From the NCBI GenBank assembly GCA_963772295.1, contig CAVYWO010000015.1:372001-436000 (forward strand): a stretch of DNA of 64,000 bases. The letters run 5' to 3'. This stretch comes from AP-15 sp963772295. GTDB lineage: Bacteria > Pseudomonadota > Alphaproteobacteria > ATCC43930 > CGMCC-115725. Position 1 is the stretch's first letter. Each line of letters begins with the position of its first letter. Shown one piece after another: positions 43,296 to 52,459 of this stretch. The translations under genes and the position numbers were made by a program. The notes under the pieces were generated by a model. The model was not told the DNA's origin and ran no database searches. It saw nothing but the letters and a program-made list of their open reading frames with translations.

Positions 43296-44263
43296 ACACG
43301 ATCACGATGCAATCGCACGCCGAGAACTATCTGAGCGGGCGCCGCCAACTTGGATTTTCCTTGCGCAACGCAGATTACGCGATAAGGAGCTTTGCACGTT
43401 ACATCGATGAACTTGGCGATCACGAGTCGCTGACCGTCGAGGTCATGGCCGACTGGGCCCGGTGTGACAAAGGTAACAGCAACAAGCCTGCGACTTGGGC
43501 GCGGCGCCTGTACAAGCTTCGCTCGTTTGCCCGATACCTGCAGCAGTTCGACCCGAACACCGAGGTGCCAGACGACACCATCTTTGGCAAAATCGGCCAA
43601 CAACTCGCCCCGCACATATACAGCGACCAGGAGATCGTCGACCTGCTGGCGGCAGCGCGCCGCCTCGGCCCCGTGCGAGGCTTACGCGGGGCGACCTACG
43701 AGGCCCTGTTCGGCCTGATCGCGTCGACCGGTCTGCGGGTCTCCGAAGCGGTGCATCTGCAGGATGCCGATGTCGACCTGAAGTCGGGCATGATGACCAT
43801 ACGGCGGACCAAGTTCGCCAAATCGCGCCAAGTGCCCGTTCACCCGAGCACGACGGATGCCTTGAGGCGCTATCGCTCGCTCCGCAATCACCATGTCGAG
43901 ATCACCAACGAATCGCCATTTTTCGTGAGCACGCGGGGCCGGCGCCGGGGATATGGACTGAGCCTGCGTCAGGTGCATCGGGTCTTTTTCGGCTTGCGCG
44001 ATCAAATGGGGTGGCGCAACCGCGGCGTTCCAGATGGCCCGCGAATCCACCAGTTGAGGCACACATTCATCGTCCGTCGCGTGATGCTCTGGCATTCCCA
44101 AGGCGTGGACGTCGATCAGGCGATGCTGGCGCTGTCGACCTATGTGGGCCACGCGATGGTGACCAACACCTATTGGTACCTCACCGGCGTGCCCGAGTTG
44201 ATGGCGGTGGCGGCGTCCAAATTCGAGCCGTTCATGCCGTCGCCGGAGGTGCCCCATGCGTGA
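43292..44263 (+). CDS. RIT tyrosine recombinase, second gene
   Basis: A 323-aa tyrosine recombinase. ALFGLIASTGLRVSEAVHLQ gives the first Arg, HQLRHTFIVRRVMLWHSQG the His-x-x-Arg box, and LSTYVGHAMVTNTYWYLTGV the His and nucleophile Tyr region. Start ATG 43292 overlaps the previous stop. It overlaps the third gene by 8 bp. Intact. Confidence 0.9.
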   Translation: MNTITMQSHAENYLSGRRQLGFSLRNADYAIRSFARYIDELGDHESLTVEVMADWARCDKGNSNKPATWARRLYKLRSFARYLQQFDPNTEVPDDTIFGKIGQQLAPHIYSDQEIVDLLAAARRLGPVRGLRGATYEALFGLIASTGLRVSEAVHLQDADVDLKSGMMTIRRTKFAKSRQVPVHPSTTDALRRYRSLRNHHVEITNESPFFVSTRGRRRGYGLSLRQVHRVFFGLRDQMGWRNRGVPDGPRIHQLRHTFIVRRVMLWHSQGVDVDQAMLALSTYVGHAMVTNTYWYLTGVPELMAVAASKFEPFMPSPEVPHA

Positions 44264-45264
44264 CGCTACCGCTCCGCCGCCACCTTCGTTCCCATCGCTG
44301 GTCCAGCAGTTCTTCACTGAATATCTGGTCACCCAGCGTGCTTTGAGCTCCCGCACCATCGCGTCTTACCGCAACTCCTGGATGCTGTTCCTGGACTTCG
44401 CGCACAACCGACTGGGCAAACTGCCCACGGCGCTGTGCCTGGCCGACATCGAACCCGACTTGGTGCTGGCGTTCCTCGATCACCTAGAGCAGCACCGGCA
44501 GAACTCGGTGCAGAGCCGCAACCTGAGGCTGGCGGCGCTGCGGGCGTTCCTCAAGTTCGCGGCGCGGCGCGACGTATCGTCGTTGCACGTCATCGAGCGA
44601 GCACTCGGCGTGCCGACAAAGCGCTTCGAGCGGCCGATCCTCGGCTTCCTGTCGCGCGAGGAGATGTTGACGGTGATCGGCCAGCCTGGCGACACCTGGA
44701 CCTCTCAGCGCGACCATCTGCTGCTGGCCATGCTGTACAACACCGGAGCAAGGGTCTCGGAGATCATCGGCGTCCGGGTGGCAGATGTGGTTCTGGACGG
44801 TGCGCCTTGTGTTCACCTTCGCGGCAAGGGCCGCAAGCAACGCTCGACACCCCTGTGGAAGACCACAGTTCAGGAAATCCGGGCCTGGCTGCGGTGCAAC
44901 CCAAAGCTGGGTGCGGATGCCGCCTTGCTGCCGAACCGCGACGGCCACGCGATGACACGCTCCAACGTCACGCAACGTCTGGACATCGCCGTCGCACGTG
45001 CCGCCGAGGTGGATACTCGCCAAACGAAGCATCTCGCCCCACACGATCCGCCACTCGACAGCAATGCATCTGCTTCAGTCCGACGTGGCTTTCAGCGTGA
45101 TCGCTCTCTGGCTCGGACACGAGAGTACGACCACGACGCACCGATACGTCGAGGCCAATCTGGAAATGAAAGATAAAGCATTGGCCAGACTTCAGGAACC
45201 CGACACGAAGATGCGCCGCTACCACCCGCCTGATGCATTGATGCAGTTTCTGCAGGCGCTGTAA
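44256..45264 (+). pseudogene. RIT tyrosine recombinase, third gene, frameshifted
   Basis: First frame (from ATG 44256) has the core-binding domain and YNTGARVSEIIGVRVADVVL (first Arg) through LDIAVARAAEV. The end of the catalytic domain is in the next frame from about 45005-45020: LAKRSISPHTIRHSTAMHLL, LWLGHESTTTTHRYVEANLE, with stop at 45262-45264. One extra base separates them. With it removed the protein would be about 335 aa with all catalytic residues. As it stands the first frame ends at 45176 without His-x-x-Arg and Tyr. Decay or assembly indel cannot be told apart. Confidence 0.87.
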
Positions 45265-45280
45265 TTATGCAGAGTGCCAA

Positions 45281-45310
45281 CGGCCCCAGTCCTCACCGGC
45301 ACTGGGGCCG
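45281..45310 (+). terminator. Hairpin after the RIT genes
   Basis: CGGCCCCAGT, 10-base loop, ACTGGGGCCG: a perfect 10-bp GC-rich stem 16 bp after the third recombinase stop and just inside the right terminal repeat. It lacks a clear T-run, so it may be a Rho-independent-like terminator or simply a structural element. Confidence 0.6.
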
Positions 45311-45350
45311 AGGCAAAAACTGTGCATAAGTGGGTTCTGTGCATTAGGGT

Positions 45351-45990
45351 GGGAAACCGACATTGCTAAGTGATCGTTCCGCCAGCTACGGCCCCGCGGG
45401 GTAACACGGCAGCGGCGTGGCAAAAGTCATGAGCCGCCGTGTTGGAAGATGCATTTGAGGGCTTCGTTCCAGGATTCGGTGTAGAGGTCGCCATCGCAAA
45501 ACGCTTCTACATCGCCATCTGAAACTTCTTGGCGGATTCCCCAGGTCACAAGAAATCTGGGCGTGTCCGGAGCGTGGCATCGCTGCGACCGGCGCGTACG
45601 GTTTCATTTGGCCGGGCTGGGTCAAAGATGCGATAGATACCTGGCTGCTCGCCTGCATAACGGCTCTCTAGCTAGCTAGAGCGCCTGAGCCGATCCTGCG
45701 TTCTCACCTAACTTATTTGTTTTACGGGTGGGTGCAGTAGGACTCGAACCCACGAGCCCTTCAGGCGATCGATCCGCCGTGCGCGAAAAAATCGACCTGA
45801 GCGTGAACCAGGTCACATACGGTTTAGATGACGCGGCCCAATTATTGGCGCTGCTCGCTGCAGGAACGCCGTTAGGACGACCGGTTGACGGTCTGCTTGT
45901 TTAGTCGCCTCTCCCACAACTCGCAGGAAGAAGGTCATTGCGGGTTTCGGCGTTGCTATATTAACCTTAACTTCCGGGAGGCCACGGTCG
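45351..45990. other. 640-bp region between RIT element and TIR-STAND gene
   Basis: No supported complete gene. Contains the tRNA 3' fragment at 45726-45760 and a CTAGCTAGCTAG run near 45671. Composition is less GC-rich than its neighbours, which fits foreign DNA. The promoter of the TIR-STAND gene should lie in the last 150 bp. Confidence 0.45.
45726..45760 (-). tRNA. tRNA 3' fragment (T-arm and acceptor strand), partial
   Basis: On the minus strand GTGGGTTCGAGTCCTAC forms a standard 5-bp T-stem with a TTCGAGT loop, followed by the acceptor strand TGCACCC. The 5' half of a tRNA (D-arm, anticodon arm) is not visible upstream of it. Such fragments are often left by integration of genomic islands at tRNA genes, which would fit a boundary of the island that starts at 45991. 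It could also be chance. Confidence 0.45.
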
Positions 45991-48900
45991 ATGGCGCGTC
46001 TTTTCATCAGTCATTCGAGCCGAAACAACGACAAGGCGATCGAGATCCGCGATTGGCTCGCTGCCAACGGCTGGGACGACGTTTTCCTCGACCTCGACCC
46101 CGAGCGCGGCATCGTCGCCGGCCAGCGCTGGAAGGAAGCCTTGCAGCAGGCCGCCTATCGCTGCGAGGTCGTGCTCGCGCTGGTCTCGGCCGAGTGGCTG
46201 GCGTCCGGCTGGTGCAAGTCGGAGATCGACGCCGCCCGGCTGATGGGCAAGAAGATCATCGTTGCGCTGACCGGGATCGACAAAGGCCAGGTGCCGCTCG
46301 ATCTGATCGACGAGCAATTTATCGATCTTTCCGGCGATCCGCAGGCCTATCCGCGCCTCAAGGAAGGGCTGAAACACGCCGGTCTCGACCCGTTGAGCTT
46401 CCCCTTCGAGCCAGGCCGCCGCCCCTATCCCGGATTTGCGTATTTCGAAGAGCAGGACGTCGCTATCTTTTTCGGACGAGACGCGCAGATCGTGCGCGGG
46501 CTCGACGAGTTCCGCAGGCTCGTGCGCACCGGCGTCACCCGTATGCTGGTCATCCTGGGCGCATCGGGTTCCGGCAAGTCGTCCTTTCTGCGCGCCGGAC
46601 TGTGGCCGCGCCTCAAGCGCGACGACCGGGCATGGCTGCCGCTCCCGATCATCCGGCCCGAGCGTGCGGTGATTTCCGGAACCTACGGTCTCGCCGGAGC
46701 ATTGCAGCAAATCATCAACGACGCGCGGTTCGCCCCGGGAATTCGCCACCGCGGCCTGCCGCGCAGCCGCGCCGACATCGAGGACTTCATCAAGACCGAA
46801 GACGGGCTCGTCAGGCTCTTCAATGCCCTGCGCGACATCGGGCAAGTGCCGGGATTGTCTGGCGAAGATACGTCGCCGCCGACGATCGTTCTTGCTCTCG
46901 ATCAGGGCGAGGAATTGTTCAACGAGGAAGGCCGGGACGAAGCCGAACGCTTTGTCGAGATCCTGACCCGCACGCTTCGAGCCGATCCGCGCACGCTGGC
47001 GATATTGGCCATGCGCTCGGATTCCTTTCCTTTGGTGCAAGCGCACCCGAGCCTCGCTGCGTTGCCCAAGGACACGTTCACCCTCGACATGATGCTCGAG
47101 GGCTCCTACCGCGCCGTGATCGAGGATCCGGCGCGGCTGATCGAGCCGACCCCGCTCCGCATCGACCCGCAACTCACCGAGGCATTGCTGCAGGATATAT
47201 CGGGCCAGGATGCGCTGCCGCTGCTCGCCTTTACGCTGGCCCATCTTTACGAAAAATACCGGACGGACAACGAGCTCACCCTGGCCGGCTACGACCAGCT
47301 CGGACGCGTCAGGGGCGTCATCGATACGGCGGTCAAGCAGGCCTTTGCCGAGGGCGTTGCCAAGGGCGAACTGCCGAAAGACGCGAAGGCTCAGCTGGCA
47401 CTGGCGCGCGCCGCTTTTATTCCACATTTGGCGCAGGTCAACACGGCCGGCCAGTTCGTGCGCCGTGTGGCGACACGCGACCAGATCCCCGCCGAGGCAA
47501 GGCCGCTGATCGAGAGCTTCGCTGGACAGCGTCTGCTGATCAAGGACCGCCGGAAGAATCCAGACGGAAAGGATGTCGACGTCGTCGAAGTCGCGCACGA
47601 GACATTGCTGCGCCAGCCGCCGTTCAGCGAGTGGCTGGAGGAGGATCGCGAGTTCCTCATCGGCAAACAGCAATTGCAGAACGACCTGCGCGATTGGCAG
47701 GAGGCCAAGCCGGGTGACAAGCCGGGCGCATTGCTGACCGGTTTGAAGCTCAGCCGCGTGCGCGCCTGGCTGGAGACGCGGCCGCAAGATTTGACACCGG
47801 AAGAGTGCGACTTTGGTCAGGCCAGCATCGCGCAAGCTGAAGCTGACGAACGGCGCAAGGCGCGCCAGCGCCGCATCGTGACGCGTGCTTCGATTGCCGC
47901 GGCAGTAGTCCTGTCCTGTTTCGCAGTGGTGGCGGGGGTGGAGTGGAATGTTGCTAATATCGCAAAGGCAAGGGCCCAATTGGAGCGCGATCAAGCCCGC
48001 ATACAACTCCTGGCCATGCAGGCGCGGAGAGCTGACACGGAAGCAACATCAGCAGATGACATCGAGCGCGCCGGCGCGCTGGCTTTGGAGAGCCTCCGAC
48101 TCGCACGCGAGAGTAAGCAGCCTGCCGAGCCGGACGCGATCGAAGCCGCAAGAAGCGCATTGATCCGCCTGCCGCTTAGGGTGCTTGCGCAGGGCGTCCC
48201 GGTCCGATCTCTGGCGGTGCTGAAGGACGGGCGGCTGGCCAGCGGCGGCGGCGCCGATGGCTACATCAAAATCTGGCCCAAGGAGGGGACAGGCGAGCCG
48301 GCGGGTCTACTCAAGCAGGGCAGCCCGGTCCGGTCGCTGGCGGTGCTCCCCGACGGGCGGCTGGCCAGCGGCGGTGCCGACGGGAATATCAAAATGTGGC
48401 CCAAGGAGGGGACAGGCGAGTCAGTGGATCTACTTAAGCAGGGCAGCCCGGTCCTGTCGCTGGCGGTGCTCCCCGACGGGCGACTGGCCAGCGGCGGCGA
48501 CGACGGCAACATCAACATCTGGCCCAAGGAGGGAACGAGCGGGCCGGTGGATGTCCTCAAGCAAGGCAGACCGGTCTCGCACCTGGCGGCCCTCTCGGAC
48601 GGGCGGCTGGCCAGCGTCAGCAACGACAACAACGGCACGATCACGCTCTGGCCTAAGGAGGGAGCAGGCGAGACGGAAGTTCTCACGCACGGCAGCGGGG
48701 TCTGGTCGCTAACAGTCCTTGCGGACGGGCGGCTGGTCAGCGGCGGCTATGACGGCAACATCAAAATCTGGCCCAAAGAGGGCACGGGGGGGCCGGAGGA
48801 GGTCTATCGGGATGCTACCATAGTCACGTCACTGGTGGCTATGGTGGACGGGCAGCTGGCCGGCGGCGACCTCAACGGCACGATCACGCTCTGGCCCAAG

Positions 48901-50394
48901 AAGGGGACAAGCAAGGCGGAAATTCTCACGCACGGCAGTACGGGGGTCTGGTCGCTGGCGGCGCTCCCCGACGGGCGGCTAGCCAGTGGCGGCGAAGACG
49001 GCAACATCAAAATTTGGGCTAAACCGGGCACGGGCGAGCCGGCGGCCCTTTCACACCCCGGCATAATCAGCTCGCTGGCCGTGCTGCCAGGCGGGCGGCT
49101 GGCCAGCGGTGGCTTCGGAAGCAACATCAAGCTCTGGCCCAAGGAGGGAACGGGCAAGCCGGCGATCCTTCCGCAAGGCAACCCGATCGGATCGCTGGCG
49201 GTTCTTGCGGACGGGCGGCTCGCCAGCGGCGGCGTCGACAACAATGGCACGATCACGCTCTGGCGCAAGGAGGGTGCGGGTGCGCCGAAGAGGATCCTCT
49301 CGCAAGGCAGCCCGGTCTGGTCGGTGGGGGCGTTCCAGGATGGGCGGTTCGCGAGCGGCAGCGTAGACGGCTACATCAAAATCTGGCCTAAGGAGGGTGC
49401 TGGTGCGCCGGAGAGGGTCCTCTCGCAGGGCAAGTGGGTCAGGGCGCTGGCGGTGCTGCCAGACGGGCGGCTCGCCAGCGGCGGCGACGACGGCTACATC
49501 AAAATCTGGCCGAAGGACGGAACTAGAGAGCCTAAGGTCCTCTCGCACGGCAAGGCGGTATGGGCGCTGACGGTGCTCCCCGACGGGCGCCTGGTCAGCG
49601 CCGGCGGCGACGGCACGATCGAGCTCTGGCCAAAGAAGTTTACGAGCGACCCGGTGGTTCTCGAGCACGGCGGCCTGGTCAGGGCGCTGGCGGTGCTGCC
49701 AGACGGACGGCTGGCTAGCGGCAGCGATGACGGCACGATCAAGCTCTGGCCAGAGAAGTTTACGGGCGAGCCGGTGGTCATCCCGCATGGCAGCCGGCTC
49801 TTCGCGCTGGCGGTGCTGAAGGACGGGCGGCTGGCCAGCGCCGGCGACGACGGCACGATCAAGCTCTGGCTTGTTGACGAACAGAAATTGATCGCAGCCC
49901 TCTGTCTTCGCGCCGGCCGCAATCTTACGAAAGACGAGTGGGCGCGCTATGTCGGCTCCGACGCTCCGTGGCAACCCAGTTGTCGATCCTTCGGCGTACC
50001 TTCAAACTGGCGGACACTCGACGAGATTAACGGAGGCTGGCTCGCCCTCGATAATGCGTCAGCCGAAGCCCGGCCCACCGCCCTGCGAGATTCCGGAGCG
50101 CCTGCTCCGACTCCGGCCAAAGCTAAGACATCGCCCGCGCCGGCATCGGCTTCCGGGGATCTGGCGGATATCGGCGAGCACAAGGTCGCAGCACCGGTAG
50201 CGCCGCAAGATCCTTGGCCCCGCCCGGCGCCCAACCCGCAACACATTGCCCACCCGGCCTCGCACGGCAACATCCCGGCCTTAACCGGAAACACGACCGC
50301 TCGGCTAAACCGGCAGGAGCTGGCCCGCCACAGGTCGGACGCCGAAACGCCGGATTACGGTATTCTCGGTTTCTTCAGGTCTCTTTTTCATTGA
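45991..50394 (+). CDS. TIR / nSTAND ATPase / 14-repeat WD40 protein
   Basis: A 1467-aa conflict-type protein. TIR domain 1-120 (LFISHSSRNNDKAIEIRDWL), with E78 in WCKSEID at the position of the NADase Glu. nSTAND ATPase about 145-560: YPGFAYFEEQDVAIFFGRD entry motif, Walker A GASGSGKSS 190-198, Walker B IVLALDQGEELF 299-310. A transmembrane helix lies near 632-650 (RASIAAAVVLSCFAVVAGV). Then come 14 WD40-like repeats of ~40 aa (about 730-1295), e.g. SLAVLPDGRLASGG-DGNIKIW, enough for two seven-blade propellers. A tail LTKDEWARYVGSD and a disordered end follow. The WD40 part may sense, the STAND part oligomerise and the TIR part cleave NAD+ (inference from families). No defect seen. Confidence 0.9.
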   Translation: MARLFISHSSRNNDKAIEIRDWLAANGWDDVFLDLDPERGIVAGQRWKEALQQAAYRCEVVLALVSAEWLASGWCKSEIDAARLMGKKIIVALTGIDKGQVPLDLIDEQFIDLSGDPQAYPRLKEGLKHAGLDPLSFPFEPGRRPYPGFAYFEEQDVAIFFGRDAQIVRGLDEFRRLVRTGVTRMLVILGASGSGKSSFLRAGLWPRLKRDDRAWLPLPIIRPERAVISGTYGLAGALQQIINDARFAPGIRHRGLPRSRADIEDFIKTEDGLVRLFNALRDIGQVPGLSGEDTSPPTIVLALDQGEELFNEEGRDEAERFVEILTRTLRADPRTLAILAMRSDSFPLVQAHPSLAALPKDTFTLDMMLEGSYRAVIEDPARLIEPTPLRIDPQLTEALLQDISGQDALPLLAFTLAHLYEKYRTDNELTLAGYDQLGRVRGVIDTAVKQAFAEGVAKGELPKDAKAQLALARAAFIPHLAQVNTAGQFVRRVATRDQIPAEARPLIESFAGQRLLIKDRRKNPDGKDVDVVEVAHETLLRQPPFSEWLEEDREFLIGKQQLQNDLRDWQEAKPGDKPGALLTGLKLSRVRAWLETRPQDLTPEECDFGQASIAQAEADERRKARQRRIVTRASIAAAVVLSCFAVVAGVEWNVANIAKARAQLERDQARIQLLAMQARRADTEATSADDIERAGALALESLRLARESKQPAEPDAIEAARSALIRLPLRVLAQGVPVRSLAVLKDGRLASGGGADGYIKIWPKEGTGEPAGLLKQGSPVRSLAVLPDGRLASGGADGNIKMWPKEGTGESVDLLKQGSPVLSLAVLPDGRLASGGDDGNINIWPKEGTSGPVDVLKQGRPVSHLAALSDGRLASVSNDNNGTITLWPKEGAGETEVLTHGSGVWSLTVLADGRLVSGGYDGNIKIWPKEGTGGPEEVYRDATIVTSLVAMVDGQLAGGDLNGTITLWPKKGTSKAEILTHGSTGVWSLAALPDGRLASGGEDGNIKIWAKPGTGEPAALSHPGIISSLAVLPGGRLASGGFGSNIKLWPKEGTGKPAILPQGNPIGSLAVLADGRLASGGVDNNGTITLWRKEGAGAPKRILSQGSPVWSVGAFQDGRFASGSVDGYIKIWPKEGAGAPERVLSQGKWVRALAVLPDGRLASGGDDGYIKIWPKDGTREPKVLSHGKAVWALTVLPDGRLVSAGGDGTIELWPKKFTSDPVVLEHGGLVRALAVLPDGRLASGSDDGTIKLWPEKFTGEPVVIPHGSRLFALAVLKDGRLASAGDDGTIKLWLVDEQKLIAALCLRAGRNLTKDEWARYVGSDAPWQPSCRSFGVPSNWRTLDEINGGWLALDNASAEARPTALRDSGAPAPTPAKAKTSPAPASASGDLADIGEHKVAAPVAPQDPWPRPAPNPQHIAHPASHGNIPALTGNTTARLNRQELARHRSDAETPDYGILGFFRSLFH

Positions 50395-50543
50395 TTACCA
50401 ATTCAACGGATCCCGGTGGCCGGATCAAGGAGGGCGCGGCAGCGTAGATGCGCTCCCCCGGCGCAACGGCCACGGAGCGTCGCTGTGCCGGTGACCGACG
50501 TTCAGCGCAAGCTCGAGACTATCGCAGAAAGGAGTGGTCAGGG

Positions 50544-52349
50544 ATGGATAGCGCCGCGGCCCGGAAAAGCTTCCCGATGATCGTCCGGCAGGCTGACCAA
50601 GACATCACCTCTGTGCGCGACGCGCTCGGCATCGCCACGCCGGCCCCGGTCGTTCTGATCAGTGGCGGCGCCGACACACTCGACCAGGCCATTGCACCAA
50701 AGCTGACCCAGCTGATCGGCCGAGGTCTGATCCGAGCGAGTTGGGCGGCCAGCGCCGTCATCATCGATGGCGGCACCGACGCCGGTGTGATGGCTCTGAT
50801 CGGACGCGCCGCCGGTGCCGCGGCGGAGCCCATGACCCTGATCGGCGTGGCCCCCGAGGCGCTGGTGCAGTGCCCGGATATTTTGCCCGCCGAACCGGCT
50901 GGCGGCCGCGTCGCACTCGCACCCAACCATACGCGTTTCGTCCTGACGCAGGGCGAGGCGTGGGGCGCCGAGACGCGGGTGATGTTCGATCTGGCGCAGG
51001 CGATCGCCGGCAAGCTGCCGGTGATCGTGGTGTTGATCGGCGGCGGGCAGGTGGCGATGTCCGAGATCCTGCACGCCGTCCGCCGGCATTGGCGCGTTCT
51101 GATCATCGACGGGAGCAAGGGCGCCGCCGACCAGCTGCTGGCGCAATGGACCGCCAAGGTCGCCAAGGACGACGATCCGCTGATCGCCGAAATCCTCGCC
51201 GATGGCGATTTGCACGCCTTTCCGATCGGCGACCCGCCCGAAGTCCTGGCGCGCCGCATCGGTCGGGAACTCGGTGGGGACAGCACGTTGCGGCAAGCGT
51301 GGCTGCGGTTCGGGGCGCTCGACCTGGCGGCCGTCGGCCAGCAGAAATTCTACCGCCGCATTCAGGGTTTGATCCTCGCTCTGTCCGTCGGCGTGACGGC
51401 GACGGTCGTGCTGCACCAAACGGTTCCCGATCGATGCCCGATCCCGATCTCGGGTCGGGATCTCGGCTGCGGGCGTGGTTTGCACTTTCTCGTCATCATT
51501 GCGCCGATCGCCCTGTCGGTCCTGATCGGCTGGGCCAACCGGTTCCATCATGGCAAGCGCTGGGTTCTGACACGCCAGGCGGCGGAGGCGATCAAACGCG
51601 AGATCTGTCAGTTCCGAACTGGCGCGGCGCCGTATCGCGACGAGGCAACGCGCGAAAAAGACCTGGCGAAGGCGATCGAGGACGTGACCAGACGCCTCGC
51701 CCGCAGTGAGGCGAACACGACGGCTTTGCCGATCTATGGCGGCCCGGTCCCGCCGCAATACGCGTCCGGCGACGGCGACGACGGCATGAGCCCGCTCACG
51801 CCCGACCGTTATATCGAGGTGCGGCTCGATGATCAGTCAAGGCTCTTCCGCAAGAAGGCCGTCACGCTGGAAACGCTGCTGCAGCGGCTGCAGTGGGGGA
51901 TCCTCGGCGTCGGCGGGTTGGGCACCCTCTTGGCCGCGATCGGTTTCGATCTGTGGGTGACTCTGACCACCGCCATCGCCACGGCGTTGGGAACCTATCT
52001 GAGCTATCGTGGAGTGGATTCGACTTTGACGAACTATAACCAGACGGCGATCGATCTCGAGAACATCAAGGGCTGGTGGACGGCTCTGCGGCCGGACGAG
52101 CAAGGGGATCCAGCGAATGTCGATGCCTTGGTTCAGCACACCGAGCAGGTGTTGGCGACCGAGCTCGGCGGCTGGACCCAGCGCATGGAGGATGCGCTAG
52201 CCAATCTTCGCAAAGACCAGGAAAAAGAGGCCGATGATCAGAAAACGGGCGGCGCCGGCCGAACGGAAGGCGGACCAAGCCTGGTTGTAGCGGCGCGCAG
52301 TGATGCAACGCCGACCGCGCCGCCAAGCCAGGTTTCCGGCGCACGTTAA
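50544..52349 (+). CDS. TRPM-type SLOG (LSDAT) / DUF4231 (SLATT) membrane protein
   Basis: A 601-aa protein. Residues about 15-250 match the prokaryotic LSDAT/TRPM-SLOG nucleotide-binding domain (VVLISGGADTLDQAI, AVIIDGGTDAGVMALIGRAA, PNHTRFVLTQGEAWGAET, KLPVIVVLIGGGQVAMSEIL). Two helices follow (about 272-293, 312-333). The DUF4231 part contains GKRWVLTRQAAEAIKREICQ and two more helices (about 448-490, GILGVGGLGTLLAAIGFDLW). DUF4231/SLATT proteins are predicted pore-forming effectors driven by nucleotide signals. It starts 150 bp after the TIR-STAND stop; ATG 50544 follows GGAG. The C-terminus is disordered. Confidence 0.87.
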   Translation: MDSAAARKSFPMIVRQADQDITSVRDALGIATPAPVVLISGGADTLDQAIAPKLTQLIGRGLIRASWAASAVIIDGGTDAGVMALIGRAAGAAAEPMTLIGVAPEALVQCPDILPAEPAGGRVALAPNHTRFVLTQGEAWGAETRVMFDLAQAIAGKLPVIVVLIGGGQVAMSEILHAVRRHWRVLIIDGSKGAADQLLAQWTAKVAKDDDPLIAEILADGDLHAFPIGDPPEVLARRIGRELGGDSTLRQAWLRFGALDLAAVGQQKFYRRIQGLILALSVGVTATVVLHQTVPDRCPIPISGRDLGCGRGLHFLVIIAPIALSVLIGWANRFHHGKRWVLTRQAAEAIKREICQFRTGAAPYRDEATREKDLAKAIEDVTRRLARSEANTTALPIYGGPVPPQYASGDGDDGMSPLTPDRYIEVRLDDQSRLFRKKAVTLETLLQRLQWGILGVGGLGTLLAAIGFDLWVTLTTAIATALGTYLSYRGVDSTLTNYNQTAIDLENIKGWWTALRPDEQGDPANVDALVQHTEQVLATELGGWTQRMEDALANLRKDQEKEADDQKTGGAGRTEGGPSLVVAARSDATPTAPPSQVSGAR

Positions 52350-52459
52350 GCCGAGACGGCACAGTCAACTTGGCTAGGTTAATCACGACGGAGACTTGCC
52401 CCAGAGAATGAGGACAACGATAAACTATGTGATGCTGACAACGCTGAAAGGAAGGACAG

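Larger units (their letters stand above)
41888..45350 (+). mobile_element. RIT (recombinase-in-trio) element
   Basis: A 3463-bp unit bounded by exact 30-bp inverted repeats: ACCCTAATGCACAGAACCCA... at 41888-41917 and its reverse complement at 45321-45350. Inside are three overlapping tyrosine recombinase genes on the same strand, followed by a hairpin. This gene trio with terminal inverted repeats is the published RIT organisation; the naming rests on that resemblance. The third gene is frameshifted, so the copy may be immobile. Confidence 0.92.

Noticed and set aside
45726..45810. A complete tRNA gene
   Set aside because: Only the T-arm and acceptor strand fold; no D-arm or anticodon arm is visible, so it is called a fragment.
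45967..48006. 679-aa minus-strand open frame
   Set aside because: Shadow of the TIR-STAND gene; its composition is Leu/Arg/Asp-rich without motifs.
48180..49870. Regular ~120-bp repeats considered as a CRISPR array or satellite
   Set aside because: They are in frame and encode WD40 repeats; there are no unique spacers between short constant repeats.
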